Origin: Mesorhizobium sp.
Lineage (GTDB): Bacteria; Pseudomonadota; Alphaproteobacteria; Rhizobiales; Rhizobiaceae
NCBI GenBank assembly: GCA_004020545.1
Contig: SAQE01000016.1
Location: forward strand, 1-64,000
Reading direction: 5' to 3'
Length of the DNA stretch: 64,000 bases
Under the pieces are notes generated by a model, which was given only the letters and a program-made list of their open reading frames with translations, did no database searches and was not told where the DNA came from. Positions 1 to 9,925 of the stretch are shown here, piece by piece (within the stretch, counting starts at the first letter, position 1; every line of letters starts with the position of its first letter). Both the position numbers and the translations under genes were made by a program.

Positions 1-2
1 CG

Positions 3-698
3 AGCATCGTCTTCGTGCCGCCGCCCTTCGCCGCCGATTCGATCATGGAGGCGGCGGATGCCGGCATAAAGCTCTGCGTCTGCATCACCGACGGCATCCC
101 CTCGCAGGACATGATGCAGGTCAAGCGCTACATGCGCCGCTACCGCTTCGAGGACCGCATGCGCCTCGTCGGGCCGAACTGCGCCGGCGTCATCACGCCC
201 GGACAGGCGCTGATGGGCATCATGCCCGGCAGCATCTATCTCCCCGGCCGCGTCGGCATCGTCGGCCGCTCCGGCACGCTGGGCTACGAGGCAGCCTCGC
301 AGATGAAGGCGCTTGGCATCGGTGTGTCGACCAGCGTCGGCATCGGCGGCGACCCGATCAACGGCTCGTCCTTCAAGGACATTCTGCAGCTCTTCGAGCG
401 GGACGAGGACACCGACGCCGTGGTGATGATCGGCGAGATCGGCGGACCGCAGGAAGCCGAAGCCGCGATCTGGGCGCGCGACAACATGCGCAAGCCGCTG
501 ATTGCTTACATCGCCGGGCTTTCGGCGCCGAAGGGCCGCCGCATGGGCCATGCCGGCGCCATCATCTCGGCCTTCGGCGAGTCGGCGCAGGAGAAGGTCG
601 AGATCCTGAAGGACGCTGGCGTCGTCATCGTGCCGACGCCGGCAGCGTTCGGTGCAACGGTCGCCGATGTCCTGAAACAGAGGCTGAAGGCGGCTTAA
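3..698 (+). CDS. mtkB: Malate-CoA ligase (malate thiokinase) alpha subunit, 5' end outside window
   Basis: This is the C-terminal 231 residues of an ATP-dependent acyl-CoA synthetase alpha subunit (succinyl-CoA synthetase family). The frame is open to the left window edge, so the start is missing. The phosphohistidine motif RMGHAGAI is visible, with the active-site His codon at 549-551, and GPNCAGVITPG precedes it. Sequence alone does not separate SucD from MtkB. I call MtkB because the next genes are hydroxypyruvate reductase, glycerate kinase, PEP carboxylase and serine hydroxymethyltransferase, the serine-cycle set in which malate is activated to malyl-CoA. The beta subunit mtkA is expected just upstream. 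The alternative is a housekeeping sucD. Confidence 0.85.
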   Translation, partial: SIVFVPPPFAADSIMEAADAGIKLCVCITDGIPSQDMMQVKRYMRRYRFEDRMRLVGPNCAGVITPGQALMGIMPGSIYLPGRVGIVGRSGTLGYEAASQMKALGIGVSTSVGIGGDPINGSSFKDILQLFERDEDTDAVVMIGEIGGPQEAEAAIWARDNMRKPLIAYIAGLSAPKGRRMGHAGAIISAFGESAQEKVEILKDAGVVIVPTPAAFGATVADVLKQRLKAA

Positions 699-808
699 GC
701 CCGCGCCTGGCCCGGCCGAGGTGGTGCGTCGAAATCGCTGGCAGCATCGCGAACTGCTGGACGCGTCCGGCGGTTCGCCGTGCGATTGCGCAAGTTGAGA
801 GGTTATGA

Positions 809-1777
809 ATGAAGCCGCGTGTGATCGTAACCCGACGTTGGCCGGCCAAGGTGGAGACGCTCCTGACGGAACGGTTCGACGCGGTGCTGAATGCCGATGA
901 TGTGCCAATGACACCAGCGGATTTCGCGGCGGCGTTCCGGGCCTATGACGCAATCCTTCCCACCGTCAGCGATCGACTGCCTGCGTCAGTGTTTCCGTCT
1001 GAAGGCTGTCGCACCAGGTTGCTCGCCAACTTCGGAGTCGGTTTCAGCCATATAGACACGGCGGCTGCTCGAGACCGCGGTATTGCCGTCACCAACACGC
1101 CGGGCGTGCTGACAGATTGCACGGCCGACCTCGCAATGAGCTTGCTCCTGTTGGTGGCACGGCGTGCCGGCGAGGGTGAGCGGCAACTGCGCGCCGGCGC
1201 CTGGAGGGGATGGCGTCCAACCCATCTCATCGGCACCAGGGTTTCGGGCAAGAAGCTTGGAATCATCGGCATGGGACGCATCGGCAAGGCCATGGCGAGC
1301 CGGGCGCATTTCGGCTTCGGCATGGACGTCGTCTTCTACAATCGTTCCAAGGTTGACGACGACGAGACCCGGTTAATGTCTGCCCAGCAACTTCCATCCA
1401 TCGAGGCAGTGCTGGCGGAGTCCGACTTCGTCTCGCTGCATTGTCCAGGTGGAGCCGAAAACAAGCATCTGATTGGCGAGGCAAGGCTCTCAATCATGAA
1501 GCCGACCGCTTTCCTCATCAATACGGCGCGCGGAGATGTAGTCGACGAGACCGCCCTTGTCCGCGCGCTCGACAAGGGAATAATCGCCGGCGCCGGACTC
1601 GACGTCTATGCGGAAGAACCGGCAGTGCCCCGAGGCTTGGTTGAGCGGGAGAACGTGGTTCTCCTTCCCCATCTCGGCAGCGCGACCGCGGAGACACGAG
1701 AGGCGATGGGCATGAAGGCCCTGGACAATCTCATCGCTTTCTTCGACGGCAAACCCGCTCCGGATCGGGTGGTGTGA
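809..1777 (+). CDS. hprA: Hydroxypyruvate/glyoxylate reductase (D-2-hydroxyacid dehydrogenase)
   Basis: 322 residues, the normal length for NAD(P)-dependent D-isomer-specific 2-hydroxyacid dehydrogenases. The Rossmann motif GMGRIG is at residues 154-159. The catalytic triad of the family is in place: Arg241 (NTARGD), Glu270 (EEP) and His288 (LPHLGSAT). In the serine cycle this enzyme reduces hydroxypyruvate to D-glycerate, and the glycerate kinase gene that uses the product overlaps its stop codon. The name rests on this context; by sequence it could also be a glyoxylate reductase. It lies 110 bp after mtkB, so it may share that transcript. Confidence 0.85.
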   Translation: MKPRVIVTRRWPAKVETLLTERFDAVLNADDVPMTPADFAAAFRAYDAILPTVSDRLPASVFPSEGCRTRLLANFGVGFSHIDTAAARDRGIAVTNTPGVLTDCTADLAMSLLLLVARRAGEGERQLRAGAWRGWRPTHLIGTRVSGKKLGIIGMGRIGKAMASRAHFGFGMDVVFYNRSKVDDDETRLMSAQQLPSIEAVLAESDFVSLHCPGGAENKHLIGEARLSIMKPTAFLINTARGDVVDETALVRALDKGIIAGAGLDVYAEEPAVPRGLVERENVVLLPHLGSATAETREAMGMKALDNLIAFFDGKPAPDRVV

Positions 1778-3063
1778 TGGTGCTGCCCGGCCCTGCGCCG
1801 GCATTTATGGACCTCCGCAAGCAGGCGATCGACCTGTTTCGGACGGGCGTCGCCGCGGCCGAGCCGGGCCCTGCGGTTGTCGCTGCGCTGGAACGGCACT
1901 CTGAGCGGCTTGAAAAGGCCAGGCGCGTCATCGTTATCGCCTTCGGCAAGGCGGCTTGCGCGATGACCTGCGCGGCATTGCCGCTGATTGGCGGCAAGCT
2001 GCACAAGGCCGTGGCTGTCACCAATGCCGAAAATGCCGTGGCGATCGATGGCGTGGCGGTCATCACGGCCGGGCACCCCCTGCCGGATCAGGGTAGTCTC
2101 GACGCGGGCCGTGCCGTCGAGAACCTTGCCCGATCGGCGGAGTCTGGCGACCTTCTTCTCGTTCTCGTCAGCGGTGGCGGCTCGGCGTTGTTATGCGCTC
2201 CCTCGGCCGGGCTGTCGCTGGCTGACAAGATTGCGCTCAACGACACCCTCATCCGTTCGGGTGCCGACATTCGGGAAATCAACACTGTCAGGCAGCATTT
2301 TTCGCGCCTGAAGGGTGGACGCTTGGCGCAATTGGCATCGAGGGCCGACATACTGTCGCTCATTGTCTCGGATGTGCCCGACGATGACGTTCGCCTTGTG
2401 GCCAGCGGCCCTACAGCTCCGCTCTACGCTTCCGCTTCCCATGCGCGCAACGTGCTTTCGAAGTATCGGGTCGACTCGTCTTTCAAGGACGCTCTTCTTT
2501 CGCCTGACGAGCGCTTTTCAGAAGCGATGTTCGGCCGCATCGAGAATGTGGTCGTCGGTTCCAATCGCATGAGCGTTGAAAGCGTGATGGCAAAAGCCCG
2601 GCAACACGGCATTCATGTCGTCAAGGCCAGCGACTGGTTGTCCGGCAATGTCTGTGACGCTGCTGGCACGCTCCACGCTATCGCGCTCCAGCATGCCTGC
2701 CATTCAGGACCGGTGGCGGTGGTCGCCGGCGGCGAGACAACCGTCGAGGTCTCAGGCACGGGCAAGGGAGGACGCAATCAGGAACTGGCGCTGCGGTTCG
2801 CGCTGGCCAATGAAGAGAAACCGATCCGCCGCGACTGGGTGTTTCTGAGCGGCGGTACCGATGGCCGGGATGGTCCCACCGACGCGGCCGGGGCTATCGT
2901 CGACGCCGGGTCCACGTTCCGAATGCGCAATTTCGGCCAGGAGCCCGCCGTCCTGCTGGGCAACAATGATTCCTATGCCGCGTTGGCAACGTCCGGAGAT
3001 TTGTTGATGACTGGCGCTACCGGCACCAATGTCGCGGACCTGCAGATATTGTTGATGCAGTAG
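1777..3063 (+). CDS. gck: Glycerate 2-kinase (MOFRL family)
   Basis: About 428 residues with the two-domain layout of DUF4147/MOFRL glycerate kinases (TtuD/GckA type). Visible motifs are SGGGSALLCAP in the N-terminal domain and GRNQELALRFA and SGGTDGRDGPTDAAGA in the C-terminal MOFRL domain. It phosphorylates D-glycerate to 2-phosphoglycerate, feeding PEP formation in the serine cycle. The ATG at 1777 overlaps the hprA stop in a TGATG, indicating translational coupling; a GTG at 1774 and an ATG at 1807 are other possible starts. Confidence 0.88.
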   Translation: MVLPGPAPAFMDLRKQAIDLFRTGVAAAEPGPAVVAALERHSERLEKARRVIVIAFGKAACAMTCAALPLIGGKLHKAVAVTNAENAVAIDGVAVITAGHPLPDQGSLDAGRAVENLARSAESGDLLLVLVSGGGSALLCAPSAGLSLADKIALNDTLIRSGADIREINTVRQHFSRLKGGRLAQLASRADILSLIVSDVPDDDVRLVASGPTAPLYASASHARNVLSKYRVDSSFKDALLSPDERFSEAMFGRIENVVVGSNRMSVESVMAKARQHGIHVVKASDWLSGNVCDAAGTLHAIALQHACHSGPVAVVAGGETTVEVSGTGKGGRNQELALRFALANEEKPIRRDWVFLSGGTDGRDGPTDAAGAIVDAGSTFRMRNFGQEPAVLLGNNDSYAALATSGDLLMTGATGTNVADLQILLMQ

Positions 3064-3378
3064 CAGTCATCGCATTCCACGCCGTCCAGCGATATGAAGC
3101 CGGCGCCGGCCGTAGCGCGCGCAAGGTTCATGCCTCGCGAGGCCCCAATCCAACAGTGTTTCGGCCTGATCGATTGTACTATAAGGAAAATTAAATTCAT
3201 GCTATGAATGGAGATCGCGACGATCGGGGATCAATGCCGAAAGGTGGTCGAAGCAGGAAAGCGATCGGCAGCGTAGGGGACTGCAAGGGAGAGGGCGCAA
3301 GAGCCGAAGGCTGGGAACGCGCATGAATGCCGCCGAGTCTGAGATCAGCGCCAATGTATCGGGACTTAGGTGGAGTCA
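3064..3378. other. Intergenic region before the LuxR regulator
   Basis: About 300 bp separate gck from the regulator. No convincing open frame or RNA gene is seen. A purine-rich AGGTGGAG just before 3379 is the likely ribosome-binding site for the downstream gene. The regulator is therefore probably a separate transcription unit. Confidence 0.5.
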
Positions 3379-4014
3379 ATGCCCGAAAAGAGCAGATTCA
3401 GGATCTTCATCGGAGAGCGCAATCCGCTCGTGGTCGCCGCCCTTGGGGATATGATCTCGCGAGATGACCGCTTCGATCTCGTTGGTAGCGTCCAGGCCGG
3501 TGAGGCTTTTCTCCGGGCGGCGTCAGCCTCAACTCCTCAGTTCGACCTCGCCGTGCTCGGGTGGAAATTGTCGGATATGGACGCCGGCGCTGTCATGACG
3601 GAGATGCAGCGGCGCAACCTGCATGCGCGCCTCGTGATCTTTTCCAACGATCACGACATCGCTATCCTCAAGCAGTGCGTGCGCCTTGGCGTTCAGGGGT
3701 TCTGCTATCAGTTCGATGACCCGGCGATCCTTTTCGACACCCTGGTCGCGGTCGCCAATGGCCGGATTTGTGTTCCTTACCTGGACGTCTCGAAAATCAA
3801 CGACACGCCGATGTCGCGACTGACGACACGCGAGCGCGAGCTGCTTTCGGTGCTGGCCGACGGCTGGACCAATCTGCAGATCGCGACCCGCACCGGAATT
3901 TCCGAGAACACGGTCAAATACCACCTCAGGAACCTCTACGACAAACTTGACGTCCGCAATCGAGCGATGGCTGTGGCGCTCTACGCCGGCGAGAAAAACC
4001 GAGGGCGCGTTTGA
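3379..4014 (+). CDS. LuxR/NarL-type regulator with degenerate receiver domain
   Basis: Two domains are visible: an N-terminal CheY-like receiver (about residues 6-120) and a C-terminal LuxR-type helix-turn-helix (LTTRERELLSVLADG, then ISENTVKYHLRNLYDKL). The receiver lacks what is needed for phosphotransfer. The phospho-acceptor Asp is Gly (context DLAVLGWKL, residue 61 from this start), the N-terminal acidic pair is replaced (GERNP), and the conserved Lys is replaced in GFCYQF. It probably acts without phosphorylation. Its position between gck and ppc suggests control of the serine cycle, but that is inference. A GTG at 3370 is an alternative start. Confidence 0.8.
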   Translation: MPEKSRFRIFIGERNPLVVAALGDMISRDDRFDLVGSVQAGEAFLRAASASTPQFDLAVLGWKLSDMDAGAVMTEMQRRNLHARLVIFSNDHDIAILKQCVRLGVQGFCYQFDDPAILFDTLVAVANGRICVPYLDVSKINDTPMSRLTTRERELLSVLADGWTNLQIATRTGISENTVKYHLRNLYDKLDVRNRAMAVALYAGEKNRGRV

Positions 4015-4192
4015 ACTCGCCGTGAGGGTTTGCGATGGGCTGCATCGCTGTCCCTGGCAATCCTTTGTGCGGGACAGTCGTCACGGCCTGGGGACTACTC
4101 GGTCCTATGTCCGGGCGGCTTTGAAACAATCCCTGACAGCTGGGTCCCTCCAAGGAAAGTCCGGGTGCTACGGTCGCGTTTGTCCGTCCATG

Positions 4193-4537
4193 TCAGGGAT
4201 AAGCGGGAAGGGCGCCAGGGTCTACCCGCGCAGCGAATAGGGGCATCGCAAGCCTTGCCGCGTCGGCGTAAAGCATCCGTCCTGAGGCGCGAACCAGATC
4301 CCTGCCGATGATCGCTTCCAGAACACCTTGTGTTCTCAGCGGCATCAGATCGGTGCAGTCGCTCATTCTGACGAAAACGCTGCTGATCGGTATGGCAACG
4401 CCGTGGATTGGAACGAGTGGCTCTTCGTCTTTCTCGCCCCATTCCTCGAGCGCCTCGAGCGCTTCGTGAAACGCGTTCTGGAGGGTGATTGGCGCATGCC
4501 CTTCAAAGAGATCTGGAAACACCTTGTGCATATCCAT
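4193..4537 (-). CDS. Conserved-looking hypothetical protein
   Basis: A 114-residue acidic protein that I do not recognise. It looks genuinely coding: GGGAGGGG lies 7-8 bp before an ATG at 4537, and the product is compositionally normal, with a helical N-terminal half rich in Glu. A TTG at 4543 would add two residues. It is divergent from ppc and convergent with the LuxR-type regulator. No membrane segment or signal peptide is seen. Its position inside the serine-cycle block may be functional or chance. Confidence 0.5.
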   Translation of the reverse strand: MDMHKVFPDLFEGHAPITLQNAFHEALEALEEWGEKDEEPLVPIHGVAIPISSVFVRMSDCTDLMPLRTQGVLEAIIGRDLVRASGRMLYADAARLAMPLFAARVDPGALPAYP

Positions 4538-4899
4538 GTCCAAGCCCCTCCCCGAGGTCCCCTTGTGAAACGCGCCGAGTTGGCGGTTTGTGGATCTGGA
4601 CCTCAGTCTTAAATGCCTTGCTTCCTTTTCCTATAAGGCAACATGTTTGCATAACAGTTAAATGGCGTCCAGCTCCAAATCGCGCTGGACCAATGTTGGC
4701 AAGATCGTGATTCATGCCTGGTTGGGTGGTCCCAGGTCAGCCTTGCCGATCATCATTCGGTTGGTGCTCCAACCCACCCGAACGAATGGCAAATCTACCC
4801 GTCCGGGCGTTTTCAAGAAGACGGAAAGTCTATCTGCTTCCAGATGGAGAATCCCCGGGTGTCCGCTTCGCTGGGCAAGCTCGGGACAACATCGGAAGA

Positions 4900-7605
4900 A
4901 TGGGTGCCGCTTTGAACGACAGCAGACCACTCAGCTGTCACGAGGACGTCCGGAGCCTGCTTTTCAGGCTCCTGACGACCGTTGTCAGCACACGGGAACC
5001 CGGGCTGGGGGAAGTTCTGACCGGGCGTGCAAGCCTCGACACCCTCACCGACGCTCAGCGCATTCCGGCCCTGCAGGCGACAGGGATATGGTTTCAGCTC
5101 GCCGCGATCGCCAACGAACTGCTGGCGATGCGTTCACGCCGCGAGCTTGAGCAGATGGGCGGCGCGGATGAGGTGATTGGCTCCTTCGCCAATGTCATAG
5201 GCGAAATGAAAACCGCCGGCTACCCGGCCGAGGAGATCCAAGCCACTCTCGATAAGCTGAGTGTCGGTCCAACCATGACCGCCCACCCGACCGAGGCAAA
5301 GCGAGTCACAATTCTCGAAATCCACCGGCGCATCTACCGCAAGCTCACCGAGCTCGAGCAGCAGCGCTGGGCGCCGCGCGAGCACCAGCAATTGGTTGAC
5401 GATCTCAGAAGTGAGATCGAGTTGCTGTGGATGTCGGGTGAGTTACGGCTTGAACGCCCCTCGGTTGAAAGTGAGATTGCTTGGGGCCTGCATTTCTTCC
5501 GCGAGGTGATCTTCGAGGCGACTCCGAAGATCTATGATGCCGTGGAGGAAGCGCTCGTCCGTCACTACCCGGATTACGACCTCAAGGTGCCATCCTTCAT
5601 GCACTATGCGTCGTGGATCGGCGGGGACCGTGACGGCAATCCGAATGTGACTGCAATCACTACCGCTTGCGCGCTCAAGGAATCGCGCCAGGCGATTATC
5701 GGCTGGTACATCCAGCAGGTTCGCCGACTGGTCACGGTGCTTAGCGTCAGCGCCAATGTCGTCGACATCCCTGAGGACTTCACCAAGGCGCTGGGTCAGG
5801 CGCTGCATCGGAGCGGTGCGGCTCGCGAGATTGTGGCGCGCAATCCGGGAGAGCCGCTGCGGCAGTTCGCGGCCGCGATGCTGGATCGCCTGCGGGCCAT
5901 GCTCGGTGAGACCGCGGCCAAGCCGTATGCCCGCTCGGAGTTGTTCAACGCCGACCTGCACCACGTCGAAACGGTGCTTGCCAAACTGGGTGGCAACCAC
6001 GTCGCGCGACGCTTCGTCCGCCCCCTGCGCCAGCAGGTCGAGACTTTTGGCTTCCGCACGGTCGCATTGGACATTCGCCAGAACTCGACGGTCGTCAATC
6101 GAGTACTGGCCGAACTTTTCAGACTTACAGACGCGGATCAGGCGCCAACGCCCGATACGCCACAATGGAGCACGCGCATTCGGACAGCACTCAGCACAGG
6201 CGAACAGCTTGGGATCGACCGGGGGGCGCTCTCGGCAGAGGCGTGCGAGCTCCTTGACCTGTTCGACGTCATCCGCGAGACCGCGTCTGGACTGAACGGC
6301 GGTGCAGTGGGCGCCTTCATCCTGAGTATGACACGCTCTTGCGACGACTTGCTTGCCGTCTATTTGCTCGGCCAATACAGCGGCATGGCCACCGCGCTCG
6401 ACGGCAGCGGCACAATCGGACTGCGCGTCGTGCCACTTTTCGAGACCATTGCCGACTTGCGTGCCGCCCCCGACATTTTAGATCGGCTGCTGGCGGTCTC
6501 GATCGTACGCCGCTCGCTGCGCGACTTCTCCAACCGGCAGGAAGTCATGCTGGGATATTCCGACTCGAACAAGGATGGCGGGTTCCTCGCTTCGAACTGG
6601 GAGTTGAATAAGACGCAAAGGCGTATCCATGCCCTCGGCCAGAAGCGGAAGATCAAGATCAGCTTCTTCCATGGCCGCGGCGGTTCAGTCAGCCGGGGCG
6701 GTGCGCCGACGGGCCGCGCGATCGCCGCCCAGCCCGCCTGCACGGTCGACGGAGCGATGCGCGTGACGGAGCAGGGCGAGGTGGTGTCGTCGAAATTCGC
6801 CAACCGTGGCACGGGGCGTTACCAGCTCGAAATCTTCGCCGCGAGCGTTTTCGCCCACAGCGTCAAGTCGGCCAACGAGCCCGAGCTGAGGGACATTCCC
6901 GAGTTCAATGAGGCTCTGGAGGCGTTGACCGGCATGTCGCAGGCATCCTATTCGAGCCTTATCAATGAGCCGGGTTTTATCGACTATTTCCATCAGGCGA
7001 GTCCTGTGGAGGAGCTTTCGCTGCTCAAGATCGGATCGCGTCCGGCACGCCGCTTCGGGGCCCGCGACATTTCCGACCTGCGCGCCATTCCTTGGGTTTT
7101 CGCCTGGAGCCAGAACCGGCATCTGCTGACCAATTGGTACGGCATCGGCAGCGCGCTCAATTCCTTCCTCAATGTTCGAGGTAACGCCGGATTGGAGCTG
7201 CTCAGACAGATGTTCGAGCGCTCGCGCTTCTTCCGTCTCATCGTCGACGAGGTCGACAAGGGAATTTACCAGACCGACATGGAAATCGGCCGCCTCTATG
7301 CCGGTCTGGTCCAAGATCGCGAGGTGGGTGAACGGATCTACGGCAAGATCGCCACTGAATATCTGCTGACCCGAAAGATGATCGCCGAGGTCAATGGTGG
7401 CCTGAAAGTCTCGCAGCGCTTCCCCACCTTCAAGCGGCACTTCGATCGCATTAGGCCGCAGATGGACAGCATACACCGATTGCAGGTGCAGCTCTTGCGC
7501 GAGGTCCGCGCACAGGACGGCTCCACCGCAAAACCAAAGCGGGCGGTCAACGCGCTTTTGCTTTCGATCAACTGCATTTCAACCGGTCTTGGCTGGACTG
7601 GGTGA
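4900..7605 (+). CDS. ppc: Phosphoenolpyruvate carboxylase
   Basis: About 901 residues from the ATG at 4900, close to family length (roughly 880-960). Hallmarks are TAHPTEAKR with the catalytic His at residue 129, [23 protein letters not shown] with His591 and Arg599 (the same 8-residue spacing as the E. coli His579/Arg587 pair), and the C-terminal end ISTGLGWTG, which matches the effector-site Asn/Gly tail region. It carboxylates PEP to oxaloacetate, the CO2-fixing step of the serine cycle. The frame is open back to 4714, with an ATG at 4786, but that extension resembles nothing in the family, so I prefer 4900. Confidence 0.92.
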   Translation: MGAALNDSRPLSCHEDVRSLLFRLLTTVVSTREPGLGEVLTGRASLDTLTDAQRIPALQATGIWFQLAAIANELLAMRSRRELEQMGGADEVIGSFANVIGEMKTAGYPAEEIQATLDKLSVGPTMTAHPTEAKRVTILEIHRRIYRKLTELEQQRWAPREHQQLVDDLRSEIELLWMSGELRLERPSVESEIAWGLHFFREVIFEATPKIYDAVEEALVRHYPDYDLKVPSFMHYASWIGGDRDGNPNVTAITTACALKESRQAIIGWYIQQVRRLVTVLSVSANVVDIPEDFTKALGQALHRSGAAREIVARNPGEPLRQFAAAMLDRLRAMLGETAAKPYARSELFNADLHHVETVLAKLGGNHVARRFVRPLRQQVETFGFRTVALDIRQNSTVVNRVLAELFRLTDADQAPTPDTPQWSTRIRTALSTGEQLGIDRGALSAEACELLDLFDVIRETASGLNGGAVGAFILSMTRSCDDLLAVYLLGQYSGMATALDGSGTIGLRVVPLFETIADLRAAPDILDRLLAVSIVRRSLRDFSNRQEVMLGYSDSNKDGGFLASNWELNKTQRRIHALGQKRKIKISFFHGRGGSVSRGGAPTGRAIAAQPACTVDGAMRVTEQGEVVSSKFANRGTGRYQLEIFAASVFAHSVKSANEPELRDIPEFNEALEALTGMSQASYSSLINEPGFIDYFHQASPVEELSLLKIGSRPARRFGARDISDLRAIPWVFAWSQNRHLLTNWYGIGSALNSFLNVRGNAGLELLRQMFERSRFFRLIVDEVDKGIYQTDMEIGRLYAGLVQDREVGERIYGKIATEYLLTRKMIAEVNGGLKVSQRFPTFKRHFDRIRPQMDSIHRLQVQLLREVRAQDGSTAKPKRAVNALLLSINCISTGLGWTG

Positions 7606-7648
7606 CCGCAATCTTGACGCAAGCGTCGCGTCGCAAGGGAGGAGCCTT

Positions 7649-8953
7649 ATGAATATTTCGACCAAACCCGGCACCAGCTTCGCAGGTCGATTCTTCCGCG
7701 CCGGCGTGGCCATTACGGATCGTGCCGTCAATGACGCCATGAAGCGCGAACTCACACGCCAGCGTGACGAGGTCGAGCTGATCGCTTCCGAAAACATCGT
7801 TTCCAAGGCGGTGCTCGAGGCACAAGGTTCGGTGCTGACCAACAAATATGCAGAGGGCTATCCGGGCCGCCGGTACTATGGCGGCTGCCAATTCGTGGAC
7901 GAGGTCGAGGATCTGGCGCGCGAGCGCGCCAAGACGCTGTTTGGCTGCTCCTTCGTCAACGTCCAGCCAAACTCCGGCAGTCAGGCTAACCAATCGGTTT
8001 TCATGGCGCTGATGCGGCCTGGTGATACCTTTCTGGGTCTCAACCTCGCCGCTGGCGGGCATCTCACCCACGGCGCGCCGGTCAACCAATCCGGCAAGTG
8101 GTTCAATGTCGTTTCCTACGGGGTTCGCCGCGATACTCATCGCATCGACCTCGATGAGGTGCGCGATCTGGCACGCAAGCACCAGCCCAAGGTGATCCTT
8201 GCCGGCGGTTCCGCCTATCCGCGCATGATCGATTTCAAGGCCTTTCGCGCGATAGCCGACGAGTTCGGCGCAAAGCTGTTCGTGGACATGGCGCATTTTG
8301 CCGGCCTAGTTGCTGGTGGCGTCCACCCCAACCCCCTCGAATACGCCCACGTGGTGACCACAACCACCCATAAGACCCTGCGCGGCCCGCGTGGCGGCAT
8401 GGTGCTGTCCAACGACGAGGAGATCGGGAAAAAGATCAACTCGGCGGTGTTCCCTGGCCTCCAGGGCGGACCACTGATGCATGTCATCGCGGCAAAGGCC
8501 GTCGCCTTCGGCGAGGCGCTTGCGCCCGAATTCAAGATCTATGCCGCAAATGTAGTGTCAAATGCCAAGGTATTAGCCGAAACGCTGTCCGAAGGCGGCG
8601 TCGATATTATCTCGGGCGGCACCGACACGCATCTAATGCTGGTCGACCTTTGTCGGAAGGGTCTAACCGGCAAGGCGGTGGAGGCAGCGCTCGGTCGCGC
8701 CCATATCACCTGCAACAAGAACGGCATCCCGTTCGACCCGCAAGGACCGATGGTAACGTCGGGCATTCGCCTAGGCACCCCGGCCTGCACCACACGGGGC
8801 TTGCTCGTGGAAGAATTCCGTCAGGTCGGACGCCTGACGATGAGCGTGATCGATGGGTTGTCTGCCAATGGCGAAGCCGGCAACGCAGCAATCGAGGCGG
8901 CTGTGCGCGAGGAAGTGCACGATTTGGTCAGCCAATTCCCGATCTACGACTGA
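7649..8953 (+). CDS. glyA: Serine hydroxymethyltransferase
   Basis: 434 residues from an ATG preceded by GGGAGGAG. PLP-enzyme landmarks are clear: LIASEN near residue 45, DMAHFAGL at 213-220, and the Schiff-base Lys at residue 242 in [14 protein letters not shown]. It moves a one-carbon unit from methylene-tetrahydrofolate to glycine to make serine, the entry reaction of the serine cycle. It follows ppc by 43 bp, so the two are probably co-transcribed. A short N-terminal extension (about 20 residues before the usual start region) may distinguish this from a second, housekeeping glyA elsewhere. Confidence 0.93.
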   Translation: MNISTKPGTSFAGRFFRAGVAITDRAVNDAMKRELTRQRDEVELIASENIVSKAVLEAQGSVLTNKYAEGYPGRRYYGGCQFVDEVEDLARERAKTLFGCSFVNVQPNSGSQANQSVFMALMRPGDTFLGLNLAAGGHLTHGAPVNQSGKWFNVVSYGVRRDTHRIDLDEVRDLARKHQPKVILAGGSAYPRMIDFKAFRAIADEFGAKLFVDMAHFAGLVAGGVHPNPLEYAHVVTTTTHKTLRGPRGGMVLSNDEEIGKKINSAVFPGLQGGPLMHVIAAKAVAFGEALAPEFKIYAANVVSNAKVLAETLSEGGVDIISGGTDTHLMLVDLCRKGLTGKAVEAALGRAHITCNKNGIPFDPQGPMVTSGIRLGTPACTTRGLLVEEFRQVGRLTMSVIDGLSANGEAGNAAIEAAVREEVHDLVSQFPIYD

Positions 8954-9107
8954 GAGCAGCTCCGTTTTGATAGAATTGGTCGTCCAGAAGTTGGTTCTCA
9001 AGCAACTCCAGACGGAAAAGCAGCAACGCCTTTCCTCGCCGGTGAAGCCGAATTGCATCGCGCGCGGAGTGCTTCGGCAAGACGAGCGGATTCAGTCTAG
9101 ACTAATC

Positions 9108-9199
9108 AGAGCAGTTCAGCGTTCAGTATAATCGCTGAACCAGCTATTTGTTTTACGCTATTCCGGACGGAAAGCGTCACGCACTTTTCCTGGAATTGC
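9108..9199 (-). repeat. Rhizobial-type intergenic repeat, diverged copy
   Basis: Read on the minus strand, this stretch gives GCAATTCCAGGAAAAGTG, then TTTCCGTCCGGAAT and GCGTAAAACAAA. It matches, with substitutions, the element at 63911-63985 in this window. Elements with this consensus are common between genes in Hyphomicrobiales. Here it is inverted relative to the other copy. Confidence 0.7.
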
Positions 9200-9498
9200 C
9201 CTACGTTCCATCGCTCCCGATTGGCGGGCGTAGGAAGACTGATTGCCATGCGCGCAAGTTCGCCCGAGATGTCGGCTAGCAGCGATTATCAATCGTGACG
9301 ACGGCTTCAATTCCCACCGAGGCAACCCGAGCGGCAAGGCTTCTGGTGGTCGCGCTCCGCGATCGAAAGATGCATTCCTCCCGCGACCTGACTTGAGGTG
9401 TCGCGAACGTGCGCGCGAATGCAAACCCATATCCAGTTCAGTTCTGTTCAGGAGCATCTCTGCCTTGCCGACGCCATCCACTATCTGCACCGCGTCAC

Positions 9499-9550
9499 TT
9501 GACAGGAAATTAACTTTGCCTGATATTCCTGTCGGGAAATTAATTTTCCC
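9499..9550 (+). promoter_or_regulatory. Promoter with two tandem palindromic operator-like sites
   Basis: A TTGACA (9499-9504) is followed after 17 bp by GATATT (9522-9527), a plausible sigma-70 promoter. Two related dyads lie over it: GGAAATTAACTTTGCC (9505-9520, between the boxes) and GGGAAATTAATTTTCCC (9534-9550, at the expected start site). They are 30 bp apart, about three helical turns. The geometry suggests repression of the downstream permease operon. Confidence 0.5.
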
Positions 9551-9599
9551 ATACGAAAAAGCGAAACGAAGCCGAAAATGGCCGTCTGGAGGAGAACAA

Positions 9600-9914
9600 A
9601 TGGAAGCAACACTCAGTAGAACTGACGAACTCAGCCTCAGCCAGCGCATCGATAGGATGCATGCCCGCGATCGCGCTGGCCTGCTGGTCTTCGTTGTCGT
9701 GCTGTGGGGCACACTTCTTTTCGCGCTGTTCAGCGTGTGGCCATTCATTTCGATCCCCGCCATGCGCGTTATCCTGTCGGTCGCGTGCGGATTGGTGCTG
9801 GTTTTCAACACCGCGGCGATAATCGCCATGCTGCGCCACTACGTCGAGGACAAGCACTTCATCTACGGACTTGACATCAAGCATCTCGACGAGATGCGCA
9901 GGCCTCGGGGCTAA
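9600..9914 (+). CDS. Small two-helix membrane protein, first gene of permease operon
   Basis: 104 residues from an ATG preceded by TGGAGGAGAA. The N-terminal 27 residues are charged and soluble; two hydrophobic helices follow (about 28-50 and 57-80), then a charged C-terminus ending LDEMRRPRG. I do not recognise a family. It is 11 bp upstream of another small membrane protein gene and opens a tight operon that leads to an APC permease, so it may be an accessory or assembly subunit of that transporter. The neighbours fix the frame and strand; the function is unknown. Confidence 0.75.
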   Translation: MEATLSRTDELSLSQRIDRMHARDRAGLLVFVVVLWGTLLFALFSVWPFISIPAMRVILSVACGLVLVFNTAAIIAMLRHYVEDKHFIYGLDIKHLDEMRRPRG

Positions 9915-9925
9915 GGAGCTAGAAA

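Larger units (their letters stand above)
8954..9599. other. Intergenic region carrying a repeat and the permease-operon promoter
   Basis: About 650 bp with no convincing gene. It contains a divergent copy of a rhizobial intergenic repeat (9108-9199) and, at its right end, a promoter with tandem palindromes (9499-9550), both listed separately. The rest (about 8960-9105 and 9200-9495) holds nothing I can name. Confidence 0.6.

Noticed and set aside
4714-4899. N-terminal extension of PEP carboxylase
   Set aside because: The frame is open, but its protein sequence has no family similarity and lies in the promoter region; ATG 4900 gives the expected N-terminus.
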